From NCBI RefSeq assembly GCF_020884795.1, contig NZ_BBZF01000012.1, forward strand, positions 313,801-364,349: a stretch of 50,549 bases of DNA, in the 5' to 3' direction. This DNA comes from Micromonospora okii (GTDB lineage Bacteria > Actinomycetota > Actinomycetes > Mycobacteriales > Micromonosporaceae). Below the pieces are notes generated by a model. It was not told where the DNA came from and ran no database searches. It worked only from the letters and a program-made list of their open reading frames with translations. Within the stretch, counting starts at the first letter, position 1, and each line of letters opens with the position of its first letter. Made by a program: the position numbers and the translations under genes. Positions 43,478 to 50,549 of the stretch are shown piece after piece.

Positions 43478-46400
43478 ATGGCACGCCGTAAGAACGACGG
43501 TCCCCGGGCGGACCTGGCCGCCTTCGACCAGGCCGGCGCGCGGGTCTTCGACAACCCGCTGGTCACCGAGGTCTCCGACTCCTACCTGGAGTACGCCTTC
43601 TCGGTCATCCACTCCCGCGCCCTGCCGGACGCCCGGGACGGCCTCAAGCCGGTGCACCGGCGCATCCTCTACTCGATGCACGAGGCGGGGCACCGCCCCG
43701 ACCGGGCGCACGTCAAGTCGGCCCGGGTGGTCGGCGACGTGATGGGCCGGTACCACCCGCACGGCGACACGGCCATCTACGACGCGATGGTCCGGCTGGC
43801 CCAGGACTTCTCGCTCAACGCCCCACTCATCGACGGGCATGGGAATTTTGGGAGCCCGGACGACGGCCCGGCCGCCGCGCGCTACTGCATCACGGGCGAT
43901 ACCCGGATTCGCCTCGCGGACGGGTCGAGCCCACGGATCGCGGACCTGGTCGATCTCGCCCCGGATAGCGAGGCGGACGTCGCCTTCGAGGTCCTCGACA
44001 AGGATGGCAAGGCCGTCCGGGCGACCAAGGTGTTCAACTCCGGCGTACACCCCACCATCCGGATCAGCACCGAGGCAGGGTTCTCGCTGAGGGGAAGCGA
44101 GAACCATCTCGTCCTCTGTCTCGAAGCCCCGCTGGGCGTGCCGATCTTCCAGTGGCGGAGGCTGGACGAGATCAGGCCCGACATGGTCGTCTGTGTTGCG
44201 CGCAACGCCTGGTCCCAGGTTGTTCCCACCGCACGGGAGTACACGATCGGCGTTCTCGGCGGAGCATGGGCGTCAGAGGGCTGGGCGAGCGATTCACGAG
44301 CCGGCTTCAACAACACTGACGAGCACTTCTTCGACGAGGTGCTGCACGCCTACGATCACATCGTCGGCGGCCGACGCTACGTCAGCGATCGTCACACCCG
44401 CGTCGACCGTAAGCGCATCCAGGAGTTGGACGTCCAGGACCACGCGGGCGGGATGGATGCCTTCCGAGCGAGCCCGTTGGCGGAGTTCATCGGCCACCAG
44501 GCACGGGACAAGTTTGTCCCGCAGTTCGTCTGGACCGGCGGTTGGGGCGTCAAGCGGGCCTTCCTGATGGCTCTCTTCGAGGGCGACGGCGGAGTCCGGG
44601 TGGCGAACGAGAGCTTCACCATCCAGTACACCAGCTACAGTGAGCGGCTCGTTGGGGAGGTGCAGGAACTCCTGGCGGAGTTCGGCGTCATCGCCTGTCG
44701 GCGCCGGTACGTCCGCCCGAGCGGTTCCACGGAGCACCGGCTGGTCGTCTCGGGCCTGCGAAACATCAAGGCGTTCGCCAACCGGGTCGGTTTCCTGCGG
44801 ACCAAGCAGGCGAAGCTGGAGAAGCTGCTCGTGCACTCGCCACTGCGTCCGCACCGCCTCAGCAAGGACCATGTTCCGTTCGTCGCCGACTATGTTCGGG
44901 GTGCCCTGGACTTCGACCGACGGGGGAGCGGGCGCAAGTGGCTGACCAAGCACAACTTCGACAGGGTTGAGCGCTGGGAGACCGAACGTCTGCGCATCAT
45001 CGACCGGATCCGGGAGCCCGAGATCCTCGCGACGATCCTGCCGGTCATGGACTCGGGTTACCGGTTCGAGCGGATCACCGAGGTGGCGAGCTGCGAGCCG
45101 GCCGAGGTGTACTCGGTGCGGGTCGAAACGGAGGACCATTCGTTTCTCGCCGGCGGCTTCGTCAACCACAACACCGAGGCGCGGATGTCGCGGGAGGCGA
45201 TGCTGCTCGTCGGCGAGCTGGGCGAGGACACCGTCGACGTCGAGCCCAACTACGACGGCTCGCTCACGCAGCCCACGGTGCTGCCGGCCGCGTTCCCCAA
45301 CCTGCTGGTCAACGGCGCGTCCGGGATCGCGGTCGGGATGGCGACCAACATGATCCCGCACAACCTGGGCGAGGTCGTGTCGGCCGCCCGGTGGCTGATC
45401 AACCACCCGGACGCCACCCTGGACAAGCTGATGGAGTTCGTCCCCGGGCCGGACCTGCCGACCGGCGGGCTGCTGCTCGGCCTGGACGAGGTCCGTCGGG
45501 CGTACGAGACCGGGCGCGGCGTGGTCCGGATGCGCGGCCGGGTGGAGATCGGCCCGCTGGAGGGCAGCCGGGGCCGGCAGGCGATCACCGTCGTCGAGCT
45601 GCCCTACGGCGTCGGCGCGGAGAAGGTGATCGCCGCGATCACCAACGAGGTCAACAAGACCAAGCGGCTCACCGGAATCGCCGACGTGAAGGACCTCACC
45701 GACCGGGAGAACGGCACCCGCCTGGTCGTGGAGTGCAAGGTCGGGGTGAACCCGCAGGCGTTGCTGGCCGACCTCTACCGGCTCACCCCGCTGGAGCAGT
45801 CGTTCGGCGTGAACAACCTGGTCCTGGTCGACGGCCAGCCGCGCACCCTCGGGCTGAAGGCGCTGCTGGAGGTCTTCCTGCGGCACCGCTACGAGGTGGT
45901 GACCCGACGCAGCTCGTACCGCCGGCGCAAGCGCGAGGAGCGGCTGCACCTGGTCGACGGCCTGCTGATCGCCCTGCTCGACATCGACAGGGTGGTCAAG
46001 CTGATCCGGGGCAGCGACGACGCCCAGGCCGCCCGGGACGGCCTGATGCAGAAGTTCAAGCTGTCGGAGATCCAGGCCGGCTACATCCTGGACACCCCGC
46101 TGCGCCGGCTGACGAGGTTCGACCGGATCGAGCTGGAGGCCGAGCAGGAGCAGCTCCGCGCCGAGATCGCGAAGCTCTCCACCATCCTCGACGACGAGAA
46201 GGTGCTACGGAAGGTCGTCTCGGACGAGCTGGCGGCCGTGGTGAAGCAGTTCGGCAGCCAGCGGCGCACCACCCTGGTCGACGGCGACCTGAAGGAGGTG
46301 CTGGCCGCGTCCGCGCCGGCCGGCCCGCTGGAGGTGGCCGACGACCCGTGCCAGGTGGTGCTCTCCGCCACGGGGCTGGTCGCCCGCACGGCGGCCGAGT

Positions 46401-47254
46401 CGGAGGAGACCGCCGAGGGGCGCCGCCGCAGCGGCCGGGTCAAGCACGACGCGGTACGGGCGCTCGTGCACTCCACGGCCCGGGGCCGGGTGCTGCTGGT
46501 GACCAGCGCCGGCCGGGCGTTCAAGATCGACGTGCTGCCGCTGCCGGTGCTGCCGGAGCAGGCGGGCACGGTGTCGCTGCGCGGCGGCATGTCCGCCGCC
46601 GAGCTGGTGCCGCTGGAGCCGGGGGAGACGGTGGTCGGCCTGGCCCCGCTCGGCCCGACGGCCGAGGGGTCGCCGGGCCTGGCGCTGGGCACCCGGCAGG
46701 GCGTGGTGAAGGTGTGCGCCCCCGACTGGCCGGTGCGCTCCGACGAGTTCGAGGTGATCGGGCTGCGCGAGGGCGACGAGGTGGTGGGGGCCACCTGGCT
46801 GGTCGACGGCACGGAGTCGCTGGCGTTCGTCTCGTCCGAGGCGTCGCTGCTGCGTTTCCCCGCCTCGCTGGTGCGCCCGCAGGGGCCGAAGGGCGGCGGG
46901 ATGGCCGGGATGAACCTGCCGGCCGGGGCGCGGGTGGTGTTCTTCGGCGCGATCCGCACCGACGACCCGGGGCACGGCGAGCCGATGGTGGTCACCTCGA
47001 CGGGCGCGACGGTGAAGGTCACGCCGTTCGGGGCGTACCCGGCGAAGGGTCGGGCGACCGGCGGGGTGCGCGCGCAGCGGTTCCTCAAGGGCGAGACGGA
47101 CCTGGTGGTGGCGTGGGTCGGCCCCCGGCCGGTCGGGGCGACGGCGATCGGCGACCCGGTGGAGTTGCCGCCGGCGGACCCGCGCCGCGACGGCAGCGGC
47201 TTCGCCGTGATGCTCGGCCCGTCGGTGGTCGGCCACCTCGTCGAGCGGGACTGA
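43478..47254 (+). CDS. parC: Type IIA topoisomerase subunit A (ParC type) with intein
   Basis: 1258-residue precursor, ATG with GGAGAGAG upstream, 80 bp after parE. The N-extein (1-136) holds the winged helix and ends in the catalytic Tyr136 (AARY). The C-extein resumes at TEARMS (566) and includes the tower, coiled coil and the beta-pinwheel tail. The DNA gyrase GyrA box (QRRGGKG) is absent, supporting ParC. Removal of the intein leaves 829 residues, the normal family length. It cleaves and rejoins DNA through Tyr136, so splicing must occur before activity. Confidence 0.94.
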   Translation: MARRKNDGPRADLAAFDQAGARVFDNPLVTEVSDSYLEYAFSVIHSRALPDARDGLKPVHRRILYSMHEAGHRPDRAHVKSARVVGDVMGRYHPHGDTAIYDAMVRLAQDFSLNAPLIDGHGNFGSPDDGPAAARYCITGDTRIRLADGSSPRIADLVDLAPDSEADVAFEVLDKDGKAVRATKVFNSGVHPTIRISTEAGFSLRGSENHLVLCLEAPLGVPIFQWRRLDEIRPDMVVCVARNAWSQVVPTAREYTIGVLGGAWASEGWASDSRAGFNNTDEHFFDEVLHAYDHIVGGRRYVSDRHTRVDRKRIQELDVQDHAGGMDAFRASPLAEFIGHQARDKFVPQFVWTGGWGVKRAFLMALFEGDGGVRVANESFTIQYTSYSERLVGEVQELLAEFGVIACRRRYVRPSGSTEHRLVVSGLRNIKAFANRVGFLRTKQAKLEKLLVHSPLRPHRLSKDHVPFVADYVRGALDFDRRGSGRKWLTKHNFDRVERWETERLRIIDRIREPEILATILPVMDSGYRFERITEVASCEPAEVYSVRVETEDHSFLAGGFVNHNTEARMSREAMLLVGELGEDTVDVEPNYDGSLTQPTVLPAAFPNLLVNGASGIAVGMATNMIPHNLGEVVSAARWLINHPDATLDKLMEFVPGPDLPTGGLLLGLDEVRRAYETGRGVVRMRGRVEIGPLEGSRGRQAITVVELPYGVGAEKVIAAITNEVNKTKRLTGIADVKDLTDRENGTRLVVECKVGVNPQALLADLYRLTPLEQSFGVNNLVLVDGQPRTLGLKALLEVFLRHRYEVVTRRSSYRRRKREERLHLVDGLLIALLDIDRVVKLIRGSDDAQAARDGLMQKFKLSEIQAGYILDTPLRRLTRFDRIELEAEQEQLRAEIAKLSTILDDEKVLRKVVSDELAAVVKQFGSQRRTTLVDGDLKEVLAASAPAGPLEVADDPCQVVLSATGLVARTAAESEETAEGRRRSGRVKHDAVRALVHSTARGRVLLVTSAGRAFKIDVLPLPVLPEQAGTVSLRGGMSAAELVPLEPGETVVGLAPLGPTAEGSPGLALGTRQGVVKVCAPDWPVRSDEFEVIGLREGDEVVGATWLVDGTESLAFVSSEASLLRFPASLVRPQGPKGGGMAGMNLPAGARVVFFGAIRTDDPGHGEPMVVTSTGATVKVTPFGAYPAKGRATGGVRAQRFLKGETDLVVAWVGPRPVGATAIGDPVELPPADPRRDGSGFAVMLGPSVVGHLVERD
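43886..45172 (+). mobile_element. Intein with LAGLIDADG homing endonuclease in parC
   Basis: 429 residues (137-565 of the precursor). It starts with Cys in CITGDTRI, has block B GSENHLVL (His74), and ends [22 protein letters not shown] before Thr+1. Endonuclease blocks are [12 protein letters not shown] (about 122-133, acid Glu131) and [12 protein letters not shown] (226-237, acid Asp234), both retained, so cleavage activity is plausible. The insertion point, right after the active-site Tyr, is the same as the mycobacterial GyrA intein. Codon use is less GC-biased than in the exteins. Confidence 0.95.
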
Positions 47255-47258
47255 CGCG

Positions 47259-47291
47259 GGCGCGGGCGGGGGCACCGCCCCCGCCCGCGCC
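47259..47291. terminator. Bidirectional hairpin terminator
   Basis: A 15-bp perfect GC stem (47259-47273 with 47277-47291) and 3-nt loop, 5 bp after the parC stop and before the convergent permease gene. Confidence 0.8.
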
Positions 47292-47297
47292 GTCGGC

Positions 47298-48644
47298 TCA
47301 GAGCTCGGGTTCGGGCCCCGGGCGGGGGCCCGGGGTGGTGCCCCGCAGGCGGGCGACCAGGCGCATCCCGTGGTAGATGACCAGGGCGGCGGCGGTGCCC
47401 AGGGCGATGCCGTTGAAGGAGAGGTCGCCGGTGGTGACGGTGTAGTTCGCCGCGCCGACGATGAGGGCCACGGCGGCGGTCATCAGGTTGACCGGGTCGT
47501 GGAAGTCGACCCGGTTCTCGATCCAGATGCGGGCGCCGAGGATGGCGATGAGGCCGTACAGGGCGGTGGTCGCGCCGCCGAGGACCCCGGCGGGGACGGT
47601 GAGGATCAGCGCGCCGAACTTCGGGCTGAGCCCGAGCAGCACGGCCGCCACCCCGGCCACCCAGTACGCGGCCGTCGAGTAGACCCGGGTCGCGGCCATC
47701 ACGCCGATGTTCTCCGCGTACGTGGTGGTGCCGGAGCCGCCGCCGGAGCCGGCGAGCATGGTGGCCAGGCCGTCGCCGAGCAGCGCCCGGCCCATGTCGC
47801 GGTCCAGGTTGCGGCCGGTCATCGCGGCGACCGCCTTGACGTGCCCGGCGTTCTCCGCGATCAGCACCAGGATCACGGGGATGACCAGGACGGTCGCGCG
47901 CAGGCTGAAGCTCGGGGCGTGGAACTGCGGCAGGCCGATCCAGGCGGCCTCGCGCAGCCCGTCGACGGCCTTCGGGTCGAGGTCGCCGAGGGCGGCGGCG
48001 AGCAGCCAGCCGACCAGCACGCCGAGCAGGATCGACAGCCGGGCCAGGAAGCCCCGGAAGGCCACGGTGGTGAGCAGGATCGCGGCCAGGGTGACCAGGG
48101 CGATCAGCGGTTGGGCCCGGAAGCCGGTGCCGCTGCCCTCCGCGCCCCAGGCGACGGGGGCGAGGTTCAGCCCGATCAGCCCGACGATGGTGCCGGTGAC
48201 CACGGGCGGCATCAGCGCGTCGATCCAGCGCGTGCCGGCGACCTGGACGACGACGCCGACCAGGGCCAGGGCGGCGCCGGCCACCACGATGCCGCCGAGG
48301 GCGGGGCCGAGGTCCCCGCCGGCCTTCGCGGCGAGCACCGGGGCGATGAACGCGAACGACGACCCCAGGTACGAGGGCAGCCGGTTGCCGGTGATCAGCA
48401 GGAAGAGCAGGGTGCCGATGCCGGAGAAGAAGAGCGTGGTCGCGGGCGGGAAGCCGGTGATCAGCGGCACGGTGAACGTGGCGCCGAACATGGCGACGAC
48501 GTGCTGCACGCCCACCCCGAGGGTGCGCGGCCAGGAGAGCCGCTCGTCGGGGCGCACCACGGCGCCGGGGGCGACGGATCGGCCGTCGCCGTGCAGGGTC
48601 CACGCGGACCAGCGGGAGCGCCGCTCGGTGGGGGTGTGGGTCAT
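47298..48644 (-). CDS. NCS2 nucleobase:cation symporter, uracil-permease-like
   Basis: 448 residues, ATG with GAAGGGCG upstream. About 14 hydrophobic segments. The NCS2 signature ENIGVMAATR follows GSGGGSGTTTYA, and substrate-site glutamate in AENAGHVKAV is present. UraA/PyrP-type members import uracil or xanthine with protons. The first 40 residues are hydrophilic and polar. Substrate choice is not certain. Confidence 0.92.
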   Translation of the reverse strand: MTHTPTERRSRWSAWTLHGDGRSVAPGAVVRPDERLSWPRTLGVGVQHVVAMFGATFTVPLITGFPPATTLFFSGIGTLLFLLITGNRLPSYLGSSFAFIAPVLAAKAGGDLGPALGGIVVAGAALALVGVVVQVAGTRWIDALMPPVVTGTIVGLIGLNLAPVAWGAEGSGTGFRAQPLIALVTLAAILLTTVAFRGFLARLSILLGVLVGWLLAAALGDLDPKAVDGLREAAWIGLPQFHAPSFSLRATVLVIPVILVLIAENAGHVKAVAAMTGRNLDRDMGRALLGDGLATMLAGSGGGSGTTTYAENIGVMAATRVYSTAAYWVAGVAAVLLGLSPKFGALILTVPAGVLGGATTALYGLIAILGARIWIENRVDFHDPVNLMTAAVALIVGAANYTVTTGDLSFNGIALGTAAALVIYHGMRLVARLRGTTPGPRPGPEPEL

Positions 48645-48751
48645 GGAACGCCCTTCGCGTCGTCGGGGACGGGGGCGCAACGGACCCTGAGAGTTGTTTC
48701 TAGCACGCCGTTGCCGCAGCACTCGCGGCCGGGCCGGGCTGAGCTGGGCCT

Positions 48752-49381
48752 TCAGGCCACGCCGGCGGGGCGGAACTGGACGCTGACGCGCGGGCCGACC
48801 GGGCGGGCGGTCTTCGGGATCGCGTGCTCCCAGGTGCGCTGGCAGGAGCCGCCCATCACGACCAGGTCGCCGTGGCCGAGCGGGAAGCGGAGGCCGGCCC
48901 CGCCGCCGCGCGGGCGCAGCAGCAGCGGGCGCGGCGAGCCGAACGAGACGATCGCCACCATGGTGTCGGTGTGCGCGGAGCGGCCGAGGGTGTCGCCGTG
49001 CCAGGCGACGCTGTCGTGCCCGTCGCGGTAGAGGCACATCCCGGCGGTGACGAACGGTTCGCCCAGCTCCGGGGCGTAGTGCGCGGTCAGGGCGGCGCGG
49101 GCCTCGGTGAGCAGCGGGTGGGGCAGCTCGCGGCGGGCGGCGTACCAGCAGAGCAGCCGGGGGACGTCGACCTGCGCGTCGTACATGGCCCGGCGTTCGG
49201 CCCGCCACGGCACGTCGGCGAGGAGGGTGTCGAGCACCGCGTCGGAGCCGCGCACCCAGCCGGGGAGGTGGTCCACCCAGGCGCCCCGGCTCAGCGGGTG
49301 CCGGCGCAGCCCGGCGAGCGGGCCGAGGGACGGCCCGTCGGCGGCGAGGTCGAGCATCGACGGCTGGTAGGCAGCGGTCAT
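48752..49381 (-). CDS. AlkB-like 2-oxoglutarate/Fe(II) dioxygenase
   Basis: 209 residues, ATG at 49381. The iron ligands are HxD in AWHGDTLG and His in WEHAIPK, and the 2-oxoglutarate arginine is in RVSVQFR. AlkB-type proteins reverse alkylation of nucleic acids. The start is supported by a leaderless TAGGGT box. Confidence 0.92.
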   Translation of the reverse strand: MTAAYQPSMLDLAADGPSLGPLAGLRRHPLSRGAWVDHLPGWVRGSDAVLDTLLADVPWRAERRAMYDAQVDVPRLLCWYAARRELPHPLLTEARAALTAHYAPELGEPFVTAGMCLYRDGHDSVAWHGDTLGRSAHTDTMVAIVSFGSPRPLLLRPRGGGAGLRFPLGHGDLVVMGGSCQRTWEHAIPKTARPVGPRVSVQFRPAGVA

Positions 49382-49387
49382 GGCCCC

Positions 49388-49393
49388 ACCCTA
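49388..49393 (-). promoter_or_regulatory. -10 box of a leaderless promoter (alkB-like gene)
   Basis: The minus strand reads TAGGGT, 6 nt, then ATG at 49381; no ribosome binding site. Confidence 0.6.
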
Positions 49394-49546
49394 CCTGCCT
49401 GTTCGTACACCCGTACGAGCGCCGCCGCTCGTCGCCTTGGGGTGGGGGCCGGGGCAACCGGTAGGGTGCGGCGGGCGGCGTCGAGCGCGCCCGCCGCCAC
49501 TGCGGCGGCGCACGCCGCCGGGGAACACGTCCGAGGAGGAGACGCG

Positions 49547-49585
49547 GTGCTGGTGACCCTGCGGACGGCCGGGCCGCCGGCATGA
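49547..49585 (+). CDS. 12-residue leader peptide, coupled to the acyltransferase
   Basis: GTG 49547 with a strong GAGGAGGAG site encodes MLVTLRTAGPPA and stops within the ATG of the acyltransferase (ATGA overlap). The downstream gene has no site of its own, so coupling is inferred. A TAGGGT -10-like box is at 49462. Confidence 0.5.
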   Translation: MLVTLRTAGPPA

Positions 49586-50549
49586 CGAGCGCACCCACCG
49601 CCGTACGCCCCGACGCGCCGCCCCGCCCCGCGAGCCGGCTGCCCTCGCTGACCGGGCTCCGCTGGGTCGCCGCCCTGCTGGTCTTCGGCTACCACGTCGG
49701 CACCATGCGGATCGTCGCCGAGCCCGACTACCAGGCCGTCGTCAACTGGCTGTTCAGCCTGGGCCTGTCGGGGGTGGAGTTCTTCTTCATCCTCAGCGGC
49801 TTCGTGCTGGTCTGGTCGGCCCGGGACGGGGACCGCCGCCGCGACTTCTGGCGTCGCCGGCTCGCCAAGATCTACCCCAACCACCTGCTGATGTGGGCGG
49901 TGGTGCTGCTCACCGGCGTCTGGGTCTTCGCCGACCCGGTGAACGTGCGCGCCGCCGTGGAGAACCTTTTCCTGGTCCAGGCGTGGGACCCGACCCCGGG
50001 CTACTTCTACAGCGTCAACTCGGTGAGCTGGTCGCTCTCCTGCGAGCTGTTCTTCTACTTCTGTCTGCCGTTCGCGCTGCCGCTGGTCCGCCGGGCGCGG
50101 GTCGGCGTGCTGTGGGCGGTGGTGGTCGCCGTGCCGCTGCTGATCGTGGCGCTCTGGCCGGGGCAGCGCCTCGTGCCGCAGGAGAGCACCTGGTGGTTCA
50201 CCCAGATCTTCCCGGTCGTGCGCTCGCTGGAGTTCTGGATGGGGGTCGCGGCGGCGGAGCTGCTGCGCCGGGGGCGGTGGCGGGGCCCGGGGCTCACCGG
50301 CGCGAGCGTGATCTTCGTGGTGACCTGGGTCGTGGCCGCGCAGTGGGTCCGCGCCGAGCTGTGGGCGGGGCTGCTCGCGGCGGCGTACGTGCTGGTCATC
50401 GCCGCCGCCGCCGACGCGGACGTGCGGGGCGCGCGGACGCCGTGGCGGTCCCGGCCGATGGTGTGGCTCGGCGAGGTCTCCTTCGCCTTCTACCTGGTGC
50501 ACGTCTTCGTCATGGTCACCGTGCTGCGGCTGGCCGGGAAGCTCGGCGC
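49582..50549 (+). CDS. Acyltransferase family 3 membrane protein, partial
   Basis: The frame runs open to the right edge, at least 322 residues. Starts LPSLTGLRWVAALLVFGYH, the typical first helix with catalytic His, then FFFILSGFVLVW, the RRR..KIYPNH box and multiple hydrophobic helices; SWSLSCELFFYF and SFAFYLVHVFVM are also typical. Such integral membrane enzymes O-acylate sugars, lipids or peptidoglycan. The acceptor is unknown. Confidence 0.9.
   Translation, partial: MTSAPTAVRPDAPPRPASRLPSLTGLRWVAALLVFGYHVGTMRIVAEPDYQAVVNWLFSLGLSGVEFFFILSGFVLVWSARDGDRRRDFWRRRLAKIYPNHLLMWAVVLLTGVWVFADPVNVRAAVENLFLVQAWDPTPGYFYSVNSVSWSLSCELFFYFCLPFALPLVRRARVGVLWAVVVAVPLLIVALWPGQRLVPQESTWWFTQIFPVVRSLEFWMGVAAAELLRRGRWRGPGLTGASVIFVVTWVVAAQWVRAELWAGLLAAAYVLVIAAAADADVRGARTPWRSRPMVWLGEVSFAFYLVHVFVMVTVLRLAGKLG

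Overview
The window is about 73% GC, with GTG starts, AGGAGG-type ribosome binding sites and strong GC bias at third codon positions. Together with the gene families, this points to a filamentous actinomycete, most likely Micromonosporaceae (Micromonospora-like). The genus is inferred; no rRNA or tRNA is present to anchor it.

Bases 1-20400 are the distal end of a type I modular polyketide cluster. It holds a partial KS-AT-KR-ACP protein open at the left edge, then the terminal KS-AT-ACP-thioesterase protein, both with malonyl-type AT motifs. These are followed by a DrrAB-like ABC exporter, two large LuxR-family (LAL) regulators, a degenerate MatB-like acyl-CoA synthetase paralogue, a cold-shock-domain protein and a Sfp/EntD-type phosphopantetheinyl transferase. 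Bases 20400-23300 are a lower-GC accessory patch: a serine-recombinase fossil, four tiny genes chained by 4-nt overlaps, a 22-bp palindrome, an AlpA-like DNA-binding protein, and a membrane protein with a putative leaderless promoter. Cluster-type genes resume at 23323-28542: an intact matB (malonyl-CoA synthetase), a HAD hydrolase, a second ABC-2 exporter, a DUF5988-like protein and a VOC protein.

The hexamer TAGGGG (or its complement CCCCTA) was found eight times by eye, always in intergenic DNA and only between 8.1 and 27.7 kb. It lies beside the exporter, both LAL genes, both matB paralogues and the DUF5988 gene, and at two sites it sits about 24 bp upstream of a plausible -10 box. It is the best candidate for a LAL operator tying the locus into one regulon.

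From 28.5 kb onward the genes look like ordinary chromosome: recD2, a DUF664/DinB protein, a zinc alcohol dehydrogenase, a DUF72 protein, a CYP152 peroxygenase fossil, a membrane protein, an alpha/beta hydrolase, a GT4 glycosyltransferase, a divergent hmp/nsrR pair for nitric oxide defence, and a secreted SGNH hydrolase. A topoisomerase IV-type parE-parC pair follows; its parC carries a 429-residue LAGLIDADG intein directly after the catalytic tyrosine. An NCS2 permease, an AlkB-like dioxygenase and an acyltransferase-3 protein open at the right edge close the window.

No CRISPR array, tRNA, rRNA or intact insertion sequence was seen.
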